From the NCBI RefSeq assembly GCF_001043915.1, contig NZ_LABX01000137.1, positions 1-43,381 of the forward strand: a DNA stretch of 43,381 nucleotides, in the 5' to 3' direction. Below are positions 25,228-33,249 of the stretch, in pieces (the stretch's first letter is position 1; every line of letters begins with the position of its first letter). Position numbers and translations under genes: made by a program. The notes beneath the pieces are model-generated. The model saw nothing but the letters and a program-made list of their open reading frames with translations, was not told the origin of the DNA and did no database searches. The DNA comes from Methylobacterium aquaticum. Its GTDB lineage: Bacteria > Pseudomonadota > Alphaproteobacteria > Rhizobiales > Beijerinckiaceae.

Positions 25228-25246
25228 GAGTCAATCGAATTGACTC
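25228..25246. promoter_or_regulatory. Perfect 19-bp palindrome, likely TetR operator
   Basis: GAGTCAAT, CGA, ATTGACTC forms a perfect inverted repeat midway between the divergent acyl-CoA synthetase and nitroreductase starts. The AT-richer sequence around it is a typical promoter zone. The adjacent TetR-family gene is the obvious candidate repressor. Confidence 0.75.
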
Positions 25247-25285
25247 TATGGTCGGACGACCGTGAGGGTCTCGAGGGAGGAAGGC

Positions 25286-25984
25286 ATGGAAGACAGTGGA
25301 ACCATTCGCGCTATCGACGGGGTCATCAGAGCCCGACGCTCCGTCCGCGCCTTCCTGAAGCGCTCCGTGCCGACGGCGCTCGTCCGCGAGATCCTAGAGG
25401 TGGCCGCCCGCGCTCCCTCCGGCGTCAACACGCAGCCCTGGAAGGTCCACGTGCTGACCGGTCCGGCGCTGAAGGGGCTATCTGACGCGATCGTCGCGGC
25501 GTTCGATCGCCCGGACCCTGGCGACCCGCACGTCGCGGAGTTCACGTCCTACCCCGACCAGTGGCTATCCCCTTACCAGGAGCGCCGCCGCAAGCTCGGA
25601 TGGGACCTCTACGGGCTGCTCGGCATCGCCAAGGGTGACGCAACGCGCATGCACGCCCAGATTCGCCGCAACTACGAGTTCTTCGATGCGCCGGTCGGCC
25701 TGATCTTCGTCATCGATCGCGTGATGGCCAAGGGTAGCATGCTGGACTACGGCATGTTCATGCAGAACGTCATGCTGGCGGCCAAGGCGCGTGGGCTCGA
25801 CACCTGCCCGCAGGCGGCGTTCGCGACCTATCACCGGGTCATCACGCGGCAGCTCGGCATCCCGCCGGAGCAGGTGGTGGTCTGCGGCATGTCTCTCGGC
25901 TACGCCGACGGGGACGCCGTCGAGAACACGCTGAAGACGCACCGCGAAACGGTGGACAGCTTCGCCGTATTCCATGGAGGCTGA
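25286..25984 (+). CDS. Nitroreductase-family flavoprotein
   Basis: A 232-residue FMN-dependent nitroreductase-fold protein. The start IDGVIRARRSVRAF contains the RRSVR phosphate-binding motif, PSGVNTQPWKVHV follows, and VVVCGMSLGYADGD near the end is typical. Family members reduce nitro groups, quinones or enone-like bonds with NAD(P)H. The ATG at 25286 has GGAGGAAGG directly upstream. It heads a two-gene unit whose stop overlaps the start of the TetR gene, and faces the acyl-CoA synthetase across the palindromic operator. It likely belongs to the same regulon, perhaps reducing a ring or nitro group. Confidence 0.87.
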   Translation: MEDSGTIRAIDGVIRARRSVRAFLKRSVPTALVREILEVAARAPSGVNTQPWKVHVLTGPALKGLSDAIVAAFDRPDPGDPHVAEFTSYPDQWLSPYQERRRKLGWDLYGLLGIAKGDATRMHAQIRRNYEFFDAPVGLIFVIDRVMAKGSMLDYGMFMQNVMLAAKARGLDTCPQAAFATYHRVITRQLGIPPEQVVVCGMSLGYADGDAVENTLKTHRETVDSFAVFHGG

Positions 25985-26721
25985 TGCGGCGAGCCGGGAC
26001 GATGACGGGCGAGCCGGACCGTGGTAGGTCCGCGCACTCATCCCGGAGCCTGCGCTTGAGCCGTTGGAACAACCTGAACACGAACGAGGAGATCCAGCGG
26101 CTCAAGCGGGAAGCCGTGCTGCGCGAGGCCGGCCAAGCGTTCGGCCGCAAGGGCTACCACAACACCTCGCTCGACGACGTGGCCCGCGCGCTCGGCATAT
26201 CCAAAGGCACGCTCTACAATTACGTGCGGGACAAGCAGGAAATCCTGTTCGCCTTCCACCAGCTCGCCTACGACCTGTCGGATCGGGCGTTCGCCTTCGG
26301 TCGCGCCCAGGGAGGCACAGGGGCGGAGGTGCTGCGCGCCATCCTGGCGCACTACATCGAGCTACTGACTGGCGAACTGGGGGCGTGCGGCGCGCTGATG
26401 GAGGTGGACGCGCTGCGGCCGGAGGACCGCGCCGAGGCAGCCCGGCGCCGAAATGCATTCGAGGCCGCCTTCGTTGCCATCATCGAGGACGGGATCGCGG
26501 ACGGCTCCATCCGCCCGGTTGACCCCAAGCTGGCCGTGTTCACCTTCATGGGCGCCATCAACTGGCTGCCGCGGTGGTACGTGCCGGGCGGACGCCTCAC
26601 GGGCAACGAGGTGGCCGAGCAGATGACGGACCTGCTCATGTCCGGCCTCACGGTTGCCGCGGCGCGTGCCGGGAAAGCCGCTCGCCTGCCCGGCTCTTCC
26701 GCACGTGCGCCTGCTGCCTGA
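25984..26721 (+). CDS. TetR-family transcriptional regulator
   Basis: A 245-residue regulator. The TetR helix-turn-helix is at about residues 43-88: REAGQAFGRKGYHNTSLDDVARALGISKGTLYNYVRDKQ, here in two pieces of the same stretch. The ligand domain (LRAILAHYIELLTGE to FMGAINWLPRWYVPGG) resembles repressors of fatty-acid or steroid-side-chain CoA pathways, for example the KstR2 type, which respond to acyl-CoA. The start at 25984 overlaps the nitroreductase stop; the first ~40 residues look non-conserved and a later start is possible. It probably represses both divergent units from the palindrome at 25228-25246. Confidence 0.85.
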   Translation: MRRAGTMTGEPDRGRSAHSSRSLRLSRWNNLNTNEEIQRLKREAVLREAGQAFGRKGYHNTSLDDVARALGISKGTLYNYVRDKQEILFAFHQLAYDLSDRAFAFGRAQGGTGAEVLRAILAHYIELLTGELGACGALMEVDALRPEDRAEAARRRNAFEAAFVAIIEDGIADGSIRPVDPKLAVFTFMGAINWLPRWYVPGGRLTGNEVAEQMTDLLMSGLTVAAARAGKAARLPGSSARAPAA

Positions 26722-26739
26722 GGCGGGTCCGCGTCCCGA

Positions 26740-27510
26740 TCAGGCCGGCCGGAACAGGGGCGGCCGCTTCTCGAGGAACGCTCGCGTCCCTTCGACGAAT
26801 TCCTCGCCGCCCAGGCACGCCGCCGCAGCGGTCATTTCGTCGTCGAGATACCGGTCGAACTCGCCTTCGAGCTGGCGAGTGAGCCACTTGGTTTGGCGGA
26901 AGGCGCGCGGTGCGAGGGCCCCGAGCCGGGCTGCAAGCGCCACGCTTTCCGCGTCCAGCACGTCGTCGTCCACCAGCGCATCGCACAGCCCGAGATCCCC
27001 GGCTTCCTCAGCACGCACCAGCCGGTCGTCGAGGATCAGTCGGTAGGCGCGGCGGCCGAGCCGCTGCCGCAGCAGAAAGGCCGTGCCCATGTCGGGCGTC
27101 AGGCCGATACGCATGAATTGAACGCCGAAGAACGCCGTGCGCGAGCATATTAGGACGTCGGCGCACAAGGCGAAGCCGACGCTGCCCCCGGCGCAGGCGC
27201 CCCGCACGGCGGCGACGAGCGGCTTCGGGAACGACGCCAGTTTCCTCACCAGCACGAGCGTGTCGCGGTGAAATGCAAGGGCACCTGCCCGATCCAGCCC
27301 TTGGAGGAACGCGATGTCGCCTCCGGCCGAGAAGTGTGGACCATTCCCCGTCAGGATGACCGCTCGCACATCCTTGTCGGCGGCCGCTGCGTCGAGGCCC
27401 GCCAGGAGTTCGTCCCGCATTGCCGGGGTGATCGCGTTGCGCGCTTCAGGCCGATTGAGCGAGATGCGGAGGACGCCGGCGTCGAGCCGTTCGCTTTGTG
27501 TGGGTGTCAC
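26740..27510 (-). CDS. Crotonase-family protein with PaaG-like Asp (second crotonase)
   Basis: A 256-residue enoyl-CoA hydratase/isomerase-family protein. It has the CoA loop SAGGDIAFL and oxyanion-hole ACAGGSVGF. The first catalytic Glu of hydratases is absent from GGSVGF, but Asp140 in IGLTPDMGTAF sits where PaaG-type isomerases carry their catalytic Asp (LVPDSGGT). I therefore favour a double-bond isomerase such as delta3-delta2 enoyl-CoA isomerase over a hydratase. It is convergent with the TetR gene, 18 bases apart, and ends the module before the IS66/IS3 remnants. The ATG at 27510 starts the usual strand pattern RISLNRPEARNAI. Confidence 0.83.
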   Translation of the reverse strand: MTPTQSERLDAGVLRISLNRPEARNAITPAMRDELLAGLDAAAADKDVRAVILTGNGPHFSAGGDIAFLQGLDRAGALAFHRDTLVLVRKLASFPKPLVAAVRGACAGGSVGFALCADVLICSRTAFFGVQFMRIGLTPDMGTAFLLRQRLGRRAYRLILDDRLVRAEEAGDLGLCDALVDDDVLDAESVALAARLGALAPRAFRQTKWLTRQLEGEFDRYLDDEMTAAAACLGGEEFVEGTRAFLEKRPPLFRPA

Positions 27511-27589
27511 GCCGGAGACCTCGCTTATTGCAACCCGGTTGGTCTGCGTCCGTCAGATCATAGCGACAGTTCGAAGGTAAACGGAGTCT

Positions 27590-27662
27590 TCAGGCCACGG
27601 CTTCGAGGTCTTGCGTGCTGGCTTAGGCCCAGGGCAGCAACTCGTCGAGGCGGCGGTTGGGA
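27590..27662 (-). pseudogene. C-terminal remnant of an IS66-type transposase
   Basis: On the minus strand the sequence reads HPNRRLDELLPWA, a stop, then ASTQDLEAVA and a stop. This matches the usual IS66 transposase ending, with one codon mutated to a stop. Only the last ~24 codons remain. The IS3 element abuts it at 27663. Confidence 0.6.
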
Positions 27663-27774
27663 TGATCCTCCCCCGATTTCGCGGACACAGGTTTTAGAGC
27701 CTTCACCAAAACCCGCCTCGGCACCCGCTAAGCGATTGAACTTGCAGCAGAGAATGCGGTTCTGATAGGTGCTC

Positions 27775-28636
27775 TTAGCTCGCGTTCCGCTCGGCTTGCT
27801 CGGGTGTGACGTAGCCGAGAGCCGAATGGAAACGTTGCCGATTGTAGTCGCCCTCGATGTAAGCGAATAGGTCGCGCCGCGCTTCATCGCGGGTCCCCCA
27901 CCGTCGCTGGTGGACGAGCTCCACCTTGAGGGTGTGGAAGAAGCTCTCCATCGGGGCGTTGTCGTAACAGCAGCCCGTCAGGCTCATGGGTCGCCTCGCC
28001 CCCATGCCGGCGAGCTGCTGTCGGCAGGCCTCAGCCGCGTACTGGCTGCCGCGGTCCGGGTGACAGATGAGCCCAGCGGCTGGCCGCTGTCGCTGGGTTG
28101 CCATCATCAGAGCAGCCAAGGTTAGCTCGGCCCGCATGTGATCGCGCATCGCCCAACCGACGATCTTGCGCGTAGCAAGATCGGGAACAGCGGCCAGGTA
28201 GAGCCAGCCTTCTCCAGTCGGCAGGTAGGTGATGTCGGGCCAGCCAGATTGTGTTGGGCTTCGCGGCCGAGAAATCCTGCTTCAGAAGGTTCGCGGCGAC
28301 TGGCAGGTCGTGACGACTGTCGATCGTGCAAGGCCGGAGCCGACGCCTTGCCAGGGCCGTGATGCCGTAACGGGGCATCAGGCGCTCCACCCGCCCGCGG
28401 CTCACCGTGTGGCCCTCGGCTCGTAGGGCAGCATGCACGGCGGCGCGCCGTAGCGTCTTGTGATGCCCGGCATACACACGCCGGACATCCTTCAGGAACT
28501 GGCGCTTGCACGCCGACCGGGCGCTCTCCGGGCGTGATCGCCCTGCGTAGTCGCCGCTGGAGGACACTTCGAGCACGCGGCACATGAGACGCACCGGCCA
28601 AATGCGTGCATGCTGCTCGATGAAGGCGAACATCAC
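27775..28636 (-). pseudogene. IS3 orfB integrase, one-base insertion
   Basis: The N-terminal half (FAFIEQHARIWPVRLMCRVL to AKPNTIWLA) is in one frame. The rest (MRDHMRAELTLAALMMATQ, CHPDRGSQYAA and NAPMESFFHTLKVELVHQRR) is in another and ends QAERNAS at 27775. An extra base at 28237-28239 (GGG where GG is expected) causes the switch, right before the first catalytic Asp (expected ADITYLP). The second Asp (HPDRGSQY) and the Glu (ESFFHTLK) are intact. The element cannot move by itself without reversion or a frameshift. Confidence 0.78.
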
Positions 28637-28958
28637 TTGGGCATCTCCGCGAAGATGCCGATCGCTTTTTTAGCACGTCGCGCTCCACGCGCGTCCGGTC
28701 GAGTTCACGCCGCAGGCGGGCGATCTCGGCGACTTGGTCGCCCGGAGATGCAATGGGGCTCACCAGCGAGGTCCCCGCCGATCCTGCCGACCGCTGTCGA
28801 GGCCAGACCTCGCTCAGCGCCGCGCGCCACTGCCGCAACATGGAGGGTTGGATCCCGAGGTCGGCCGCGATCTGCATCTGCGACCGGCCACTGCTCTCCA
28901 GCAAGGCGACCGCGTCGCGTTTGAACTCGGGGGTGAACTTCCGTCTCGTCTTCGCCAT
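28633..28958 (-). pseudogene. IS3 orfA, frameshifted in its slippery A-run
   Basis: The helix-turn-helix protein starts at ATG 28958 (MAKTRRKFTPEFKRDAVALL) with GGAAGG upstream. A leucine-zipper-like segment (IARLRRELDRTRVERDVLKK) follows. At 28666-28671 there is a run of six A on the coding strand. With seven A the frame would end normally as KKAIGIFAEMPK and a stop at 28633. With six it runs on into a long meaningless tail. A seven-A run would also be the usual -1 frameshift site into orfB. Confidence 0.75.
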
Positions 28959-29081
28959 CCGACACCTTCCCCACCCGCAACGAGTGTATCGGGGGTGTCC
29001 GTCAAACCGGGGGAGGATCAGTCCACTCATCCCTGTCTCGAGCTGCCGAGCTCTCTGCAGATCAGCTGGTATGATCGTCTT

Positions 29082-30503
29082 TCAGGCAGAAGCGGCAGAA
29101 AGCCGCCGTGGAACGTAGCGGCCAGTGCCGATGGAGTCGTCCTGAAGGGTACGGTCTCGCAGCACCATCCGACCGCGCACGACGGTGTGGAGCACACGTC
29201 CCCGAAATCGCCGGCCCTCGTAGATCGAGTAACCGGCGCTTGAGCGGACGTCCCCAAGGGTAAGGGTCCAGTCGCCGTCGAGGTCGATGATCGCGAAATC
29301 GGCATCGAGGCCCGGCGCGATCGCGCCCTTGCGATGGGCAAGCCCCATGATCTGCGCCGGACGGGTGGAGACCAGGTCGACCACCCGAGCGAGGTCGAGG
29401 CCACGGGCGTGATAGCCCTCGGTGAGCAGCACCGGCAGCAGGGTCTCGAGGCCGGGGCAGCCCGGCGAGGCGGACCAGATGCCGCCGGCCTTGGCGTCGA
29501 GGCCGCGATGGACGTGGTCAGTCGCCACGGTGTCGATGGCGCCCGACAGGATGCCGGCCCATAGGGCCTCACGGTCGGCGGCCTCGCGCAAGGGTGGGTT
29601 AATCTTGGCCGTATCGCTTTCCCCGGTCTCGCCCCCATCCCAATCGACATCGTGGGTCAGGTAGTGCGGGCAGGTTTCAAGGAAGATCTGCGCGCCCGCC
29701 TCGCGCTGGCGCAAGCCCGCCGCGAGGGCCTCCGCCGAGGAGGTGTGAACCACGTAGAGCGGCGCACCGGCCGTGCGGGCGATGAAGCCCGCGCGCTGCA
29801 CCGCGTCGGCCTCGACGAAGGGCGGCCGGCTGGCGTTCCAGGTGGCGAGGCCCCCGGTGCCGTCCGGGTCTGCGGCCTTGGCGCGCTCGCGGGTGACCCA
29901 GGCGAGCTCGATCGTCTCGGGGTGCGGGCAGACCATGCCGCCGGCCCGCGCCGCCGCCTCGCACAGGCGCAGGAGGAAGCCGTCGTCGATGTCCGGCAGG
30001 CCGAGGCGGGCCCCTTCCCCGCCGCGGTTGTTCATGAAGATCTTGAAGGTCGGCGCCCCATGGTCCCGGGCGCACGCCTCGACCTCGGCGAGCTGCGCCT
30101 CGGTCGAGATGATCGGGTGATAGCCGAAATCGATCCGTGATCCGGCCTCGGTCACCCCGATCACCTCAGGCAGCACGCTCGCGAAGGGATCGCTCGTCAT
30201 CAGGTAGGGGATGAAGCAGGTGATCCCACCGACGACCGCCGCCGCGCTCTCCTGGGCGGCATCCGCCGGCACGCGCGGCCGCGCGATGTCGCGGCCGTGG
30301 CCGAGATGGAGGTGAACGTCGATGGCACCGGGCAGGACGACGAGGCCGCGCGCGTCGAGCGTGGTCGCTGCCGAGGCCGGTGCGCCGGGCGCGAGGATCG
30401 CAGCGATGCGGCCGTCACGGACGGCGATGTCGCATGGCGTGCGCCCGCGCCCGGGAAGAACGGCGTCGCCGCCGCGGATGAGGAGGTCGTATTCCGTGCT
30501 CAT
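29082..30503 (-). CDS. Hydantoinase/dihydroorotase-like cyclic amidohydrolase
   Basis: A 473-residue metal-dependent amidohydrolase that should open a cyclic amide bond. The N-terminal DVHLHLGHG gives His64 and His66; Lys154 in FKIFMNNRG is in place of the carbamylated lysine of D-hydantoinases. VVHTSSAEAL and ATDHVHR give the remaining His and Asp ligands. The cleft residues differ from classical dihydropyrimidinases, so the natural ring could be a hydantoin, imide, lactam or ureide. Its start overlaps the stop of the MmgE/PrpD gene by four bases. It is the last gene of the eleven-gene operon and ends 61 bases before the IS3 element. Confidence 0.87.
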   Translation of the reverse strand: MSTEYDLLIRGGDAVLPGRGRTPCDIAVRDGRIAAILAPGAPASAATTLDARGLVVLPGAIDVHLHLGHGRDIARPRVPADAAQESAAAVVGGITCFIPYLMTSDPFASVLPEVIGVTEAGSRIDFGYHPIISTEAQLAEVEACARDHGAPTFKIFMNNRGGEGARLGLPDIDDGFLLRLCEAAARAGGMVCPHPETIELAWVTRERAKAADPDGTGGLATWNASRPPFVEADAVQRAGFIARTAGAPLYVVHTSSAEALAAGLRQREAGAQIFLETCPHYLTHDVDWDGGETGESDTAKINPPLREAADREALWAGILSGAIDTVATDHVHRGLDAKAGGIWSASPGCPGLETLLPVLLTEGYHARGLDLARVVDLVSTRPAQIMGLAHRKGAIAPGLDADFAIIDLDGDWTLTLGDVRSSAGYSIYEGRRFRGRVLHTVVRGRMVLRDRTLQDDSIGTGRYVPRRLSAASA

Positions 30504-31882
30504 GCGTCGCTCCGAACGGAGTTGGACAAGGCCAGGGTAAGAGCGTCGAGACGCGGGACCTGGGCGAGCGCGTCGATGGCAGCTTCCAGGGACGCAGTTC
30601 CTTCCGGCGCGAGGATGCGGGCGGCGTTGCTGCGGAACTTCCCCCGCACCGCGTCGTCGCCGGCAGGTCGTCCGGCATTGCCGTAGACGTCATCAACCCG
30701 GATCTCGTGCCGGAGGCCATCACTCGTCTCGGCGATGATTTCGGCCTCGAAGACGTCCGGAAAGCGGGCGTCCGCGAGCGGCTCCCAGGCAATGCGGCGG
30801 GCGAGCGCCAGAACTGGCTCGCTCGCCGGTGCCTCGAAGGTCGCGAGGTCGACCCGGCCTTCGACGAGGCGGGCCGCTACCGTAACCGGCAGGCTCCAAC
30901 GTGCAGCGTGCCCGCTGGCGGTAGCCTGCTTGGCGTCCCAGGGCTCGCAGATGATCGGCGCTGCACCCGCAGGCACCCGGCAGGTCAGCGCGGTGACGTC
31001 GTCGGCGGTTACGCCCCGATCCGCTAAGAGCCCGGCCGCCTCGATGAAGGGGTGCAGGTAGTGGCAGCAGGGATGAAACTTGAACGCCGCCCGCGGCAGG
31101 TGCCACTCCGTGCCGAGCCCTTCGAGGGACGACGAGAAGACCTCGGCGAAGCGCGCGTCGCCGGCGAAGGCCGAAAACAGTCCGCAGCGTCCCTCAAACG
31201 CGGTCTCCGGCCCGGTGAGACCGGCCCGCGCCAGGTCGGCGGCATTCAGCCCGGCTTGGGCGGCGAGGCCGGGATGCAGTGACTTGACCGAGGCGCCGTT
31301 GGTGAGGAATTCGAACACGCCGGATGCGCCGCTGAGGCCGATCCCCATGGCCGCCACCGTCTCGTCCTCGGTGAGGCCGGCAAGGTCCGCCGCGACGAGA
31401 GCTGCCACCAGGGCGCCGCCGACCGAGGTGACCTGGAAGCCCCTGGCCTGGAAGGCTCCGGGCGCGGCGAGGCCGATGCGGACCAGCACCTCCCAGCCGA
31501 CGGCATAGGCCGTGGTCAACGCCGATCCAGACACTCCTGCGGCCTCAGCGGCGGCGAGAGCCGCCGGCGCGAGCACTGCCGAGCCGTGGACGATCGAGCC
31601 GGTATGGGTGTCGTCGAACTCGAGCCCGTGCATCAGCCCGCCGTTGACGAGCGCCGCCGCTGCCGGCGCGACACGGCCGGGAATTCCGATCAGGCTGGCA
31701 CTTCCCGGCCCGAGCCCCGCAGCGTAGCGCCGGTAGGGTGCACCGGCCTCTGAGCCCGCGGAGGCGAGGCCGACCCCGATCGCGTCGAGGAGGTGGAGGC
31801 GCGCCATGGCCGCCACCTCCGGCGGCAGGCTGCCGCGGGAGAGCGCCCGGACGCGCCGGGCAAGGTCGCGAGCGAGCGTCAC
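30500..31882 (-). CDS. MmgE/PrpD-family protein, first copy
   Basis: A 460-residue protein of the family that includes 2-methylcitrate dehydratase, cis-aconitate decarboxylase and iminodisuccinate epimerase. The N-terminal helical domain carries GLMHGLEFDDTHTGSIVHGSAVL, the characteristic Asp/His loop, and KSLHPGLAAQAGLNAADLA follows with the second family motif. FKFHPCCHYLHPFIEAA is the usual third motif. The chemistry would be hydration, dehydration, isomerisation or decarboxylation of a small di- or tricarboxylate. It overlaps both neighbours by four bases, so its translation is coupled with the flavoprotein and hydantoinase genes. Confidence 0.87.
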   Translation of the reverse strand: MTLARDLARRVRALSRGSLPPEVAAMARLHLLDAIGVGLASAGSEAGAPYRRYAAGLGPGSASLIGIPGRVAPAAAALVNGGLMHGLEFDDTHTGSIVHGSAVLAPAALAAAEAAGVSGSALTTAYAVGWEVLVRIGLAAPGAFQARGFQVTSVGGALVAALVAADLAGLTEDETVAAMGIGLSGASGVFEFLTNGASVKSLHPGLAAQAGLNAADLARAGLTGPETAFEGRCGLFSAFAGDARFAEVFSSSLEGLGTEWHLPRAAFKFHPCCHYLHPFIEAAGLLADRGVTADDVTALTCRVPAGAAPIICEPWDAKQATASGHAARWSLPVTVAARLVEGRVDLATFEAPASEPVLALARRIAWEPLADARFPDVFEAEIIAETSDGLRHEIRVDDVYGNAGRPAGDDAVRGKFRSNAARILAPEGTASLEAAIDALAQVPRLDALTLALSNSVRSDA

Positions 31883-33249
31883 GACGTACTCCCGAGTTCG
31901 TGCGCGGCAGCGAGCGCCGCGAGGCGCCCGAGCGCGATCGCCGACAGGAGGCCGTTGCCCGAGGCGTAGCCGAGCGCCCCGGCTCGACCGCTGATCCCGG
32001 CCGCTGCACCACCACCGGCGAAGAGGTTCGGTACCGGAGCTCCGTCCTGCCGCAGCACGCGCGCGTCGGCATCGACCCGCAGCCCGCCCTGGGTATGGAA
32101 TAGCCCAGGCACGACGCGGCCGAGATAGTAGGGTGGTGTCAGGGCTCCAAGGCCGAAGTCCCGCCGTCCGTGCGGGTCGGGCGCGGTTCCGGCCGCAGCT
32201 GCGTTGCGCTGAGCGATCTCATCGGCGAGCCCTCGCGGATCGAGGCCGAAGGGCTGAGCGATCTCCTCGGCCGTGTCGCCGCGCTTGAGGCCGCCGTAGG
32301 TCCAGAGCTCCATGAACTCTTCCTCGGCGGCGGCGACGTCAAAGATTTTTTGGTCGAACACCGCGTAGGCGCGCCCGCCCCGGGCCAGAACCTCCCGGGC
32401 ATAACCGGAATAGCCGAGGCTCTCGTCCCCGAACCGGCGTCCATCATCGCCGACGATGATTCCGCCCTTTTCCACCGTGGTCCAGGACAGGAGGCTGCCC
32501 TGCGGATAGGCGACGGCAGCGTAGCCCTGGTAGGCCGCCATGTTGGCGAGCGCCGCCCCGAGCTGCTCGCCCCAAAGAACCGCCTCGCCGGTCGAGCCGC
32601 GGGCCCCGAAGTACTCTGCCCCGGCGATCTCGGGGCAGAAGCGCCGGACCAGCTCCGGGTTTGCCGCAAAGCCGTTGAGGGCGAGGATCGTCTTGCCGGC
32701 TCGAATCTCGACCGTCTCGCCGGCAGCCTCGACGAGGGCTCCGCACACGATTCCGTCCTCGACGATCAGCGCGCGGGCGCCGTTGCCGACTGCGATCGGG
32801 ATGCCGCGCCGCTCAGCGGCCGCCACGAGGTCGTCGACGAGATCCTGTCCACGGCGCGAGACCGGCGCGTGCAGGCGGGGCACCGAGTGCCCGATATGCT
32901 TGTAGGCGGTGATGAGGGTGAGCTTCGCCTCCACCGTGTCGACGAGCCACTCCACGGTCTCGGCCGAGACGCCCGCAAGGCGCTCGACCAGGGCGCGATC
33001 GTCGGTCTCGCCGCCGGCAATCGCCATCAGGTCCGCGACCATGCGAGCCGGCTCGTCCTCGATGCCCGCCTCGCGCTGGAACCGACTGCCCGCCGCCGGC
33101 ACCGAGCCGGTCGAGAGTGAGGAGTTCCCGCCGGGCCGTTCCTGCTTCTCGATCACCGCCACGCTCGCGCCGGCATCGTGCGCGGCGATGGCCGCCGCGA
33201 GGCCGCAGGCTCCGGCGCCGATCACCAGGATGTCGAGTTCGTCGCTCAC
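31879..33249 (-). CDS. FAD-dependent oxidoreductase, fumarate reductase/tricarballylate dehydrogenase-like
   Basis: A 456-residue flavoprotein with the FAD-binding start LDILVIGAGACGLAAAIAA (GxGxxG at about 11-16), then EKQERPGGNSS. The C-terminal GGLRVDADARVL, FAGGGAAAGISG and YASGNGLLSAIALGR are typical of the FAD_binding_2 family, which oxidises succinate-like or ketosteroid-like substrates or reduces C=C bonds. The start is GTG at 33249 (VSDELD), which overlaps the stop of the upstream PrpD gene as GTGA; this overlap decides the start over an ATG at 33282. It has no signal peptide or heme domain, so it is cytoplasmic with an unknown electron partner. Confidence 0.87.
   Translation of the reverse strand: MSDELDILVIGAGACGLAAAIAAHDAGASVAVIEKQERPGGNSSLSTGSVPAAGSRFQREAGIEDEPARMVADLMAIAGGETDDRALVERLAGVSAETVEWLVDTVEAKLTLITAYKHIGHSVPRLHAPVSRRGQDLVDDLVAAAERRGIPIAVGNGARALIVEDGIVCGALVEAAGETVEIRAGKTILALNGFAANPELVRRFCPEIAGAEYFGARGSTGEAVLWGEQLGAALANMAAYQGYAAVAYPQGSLLSWTTVEKGGIIVGDDGRRFGDESLGYSGYAREVLARGGRAYAVFDQKIFDVAAAEEEFMELWTYGGLKRGDTAEEIAQPFGLDPRGLADEIAQRNAAAAGTAPDPHGRRDFGLGALTPPYYLGRVVPGLFHTQGGLRVDADARVLRQDGAPVPNLFAGGGAAAGISGRAGALGYASGNGLLSAIALGRLAALAAAHELGSTS

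Larger units (their letters stand above)
27663..29020 (-). mobile_element. IS3-family insertion sequence, decayed
   Basis: The 1358-bp element has 26-bp terminal inverted repeats with three mismatches: TGATCCTCCCCCGATTTCG... at 27663-27688 and the complement of TGATCCTCCCCCGGTTTGA... at 28995-29020. It carries orfA and orfB on the minus strand, each with a one-base change. No direct target repeat is seen: GGA precedes the left end and GTC follows the right end, implying later rearrangement. Confidence 0.88.
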
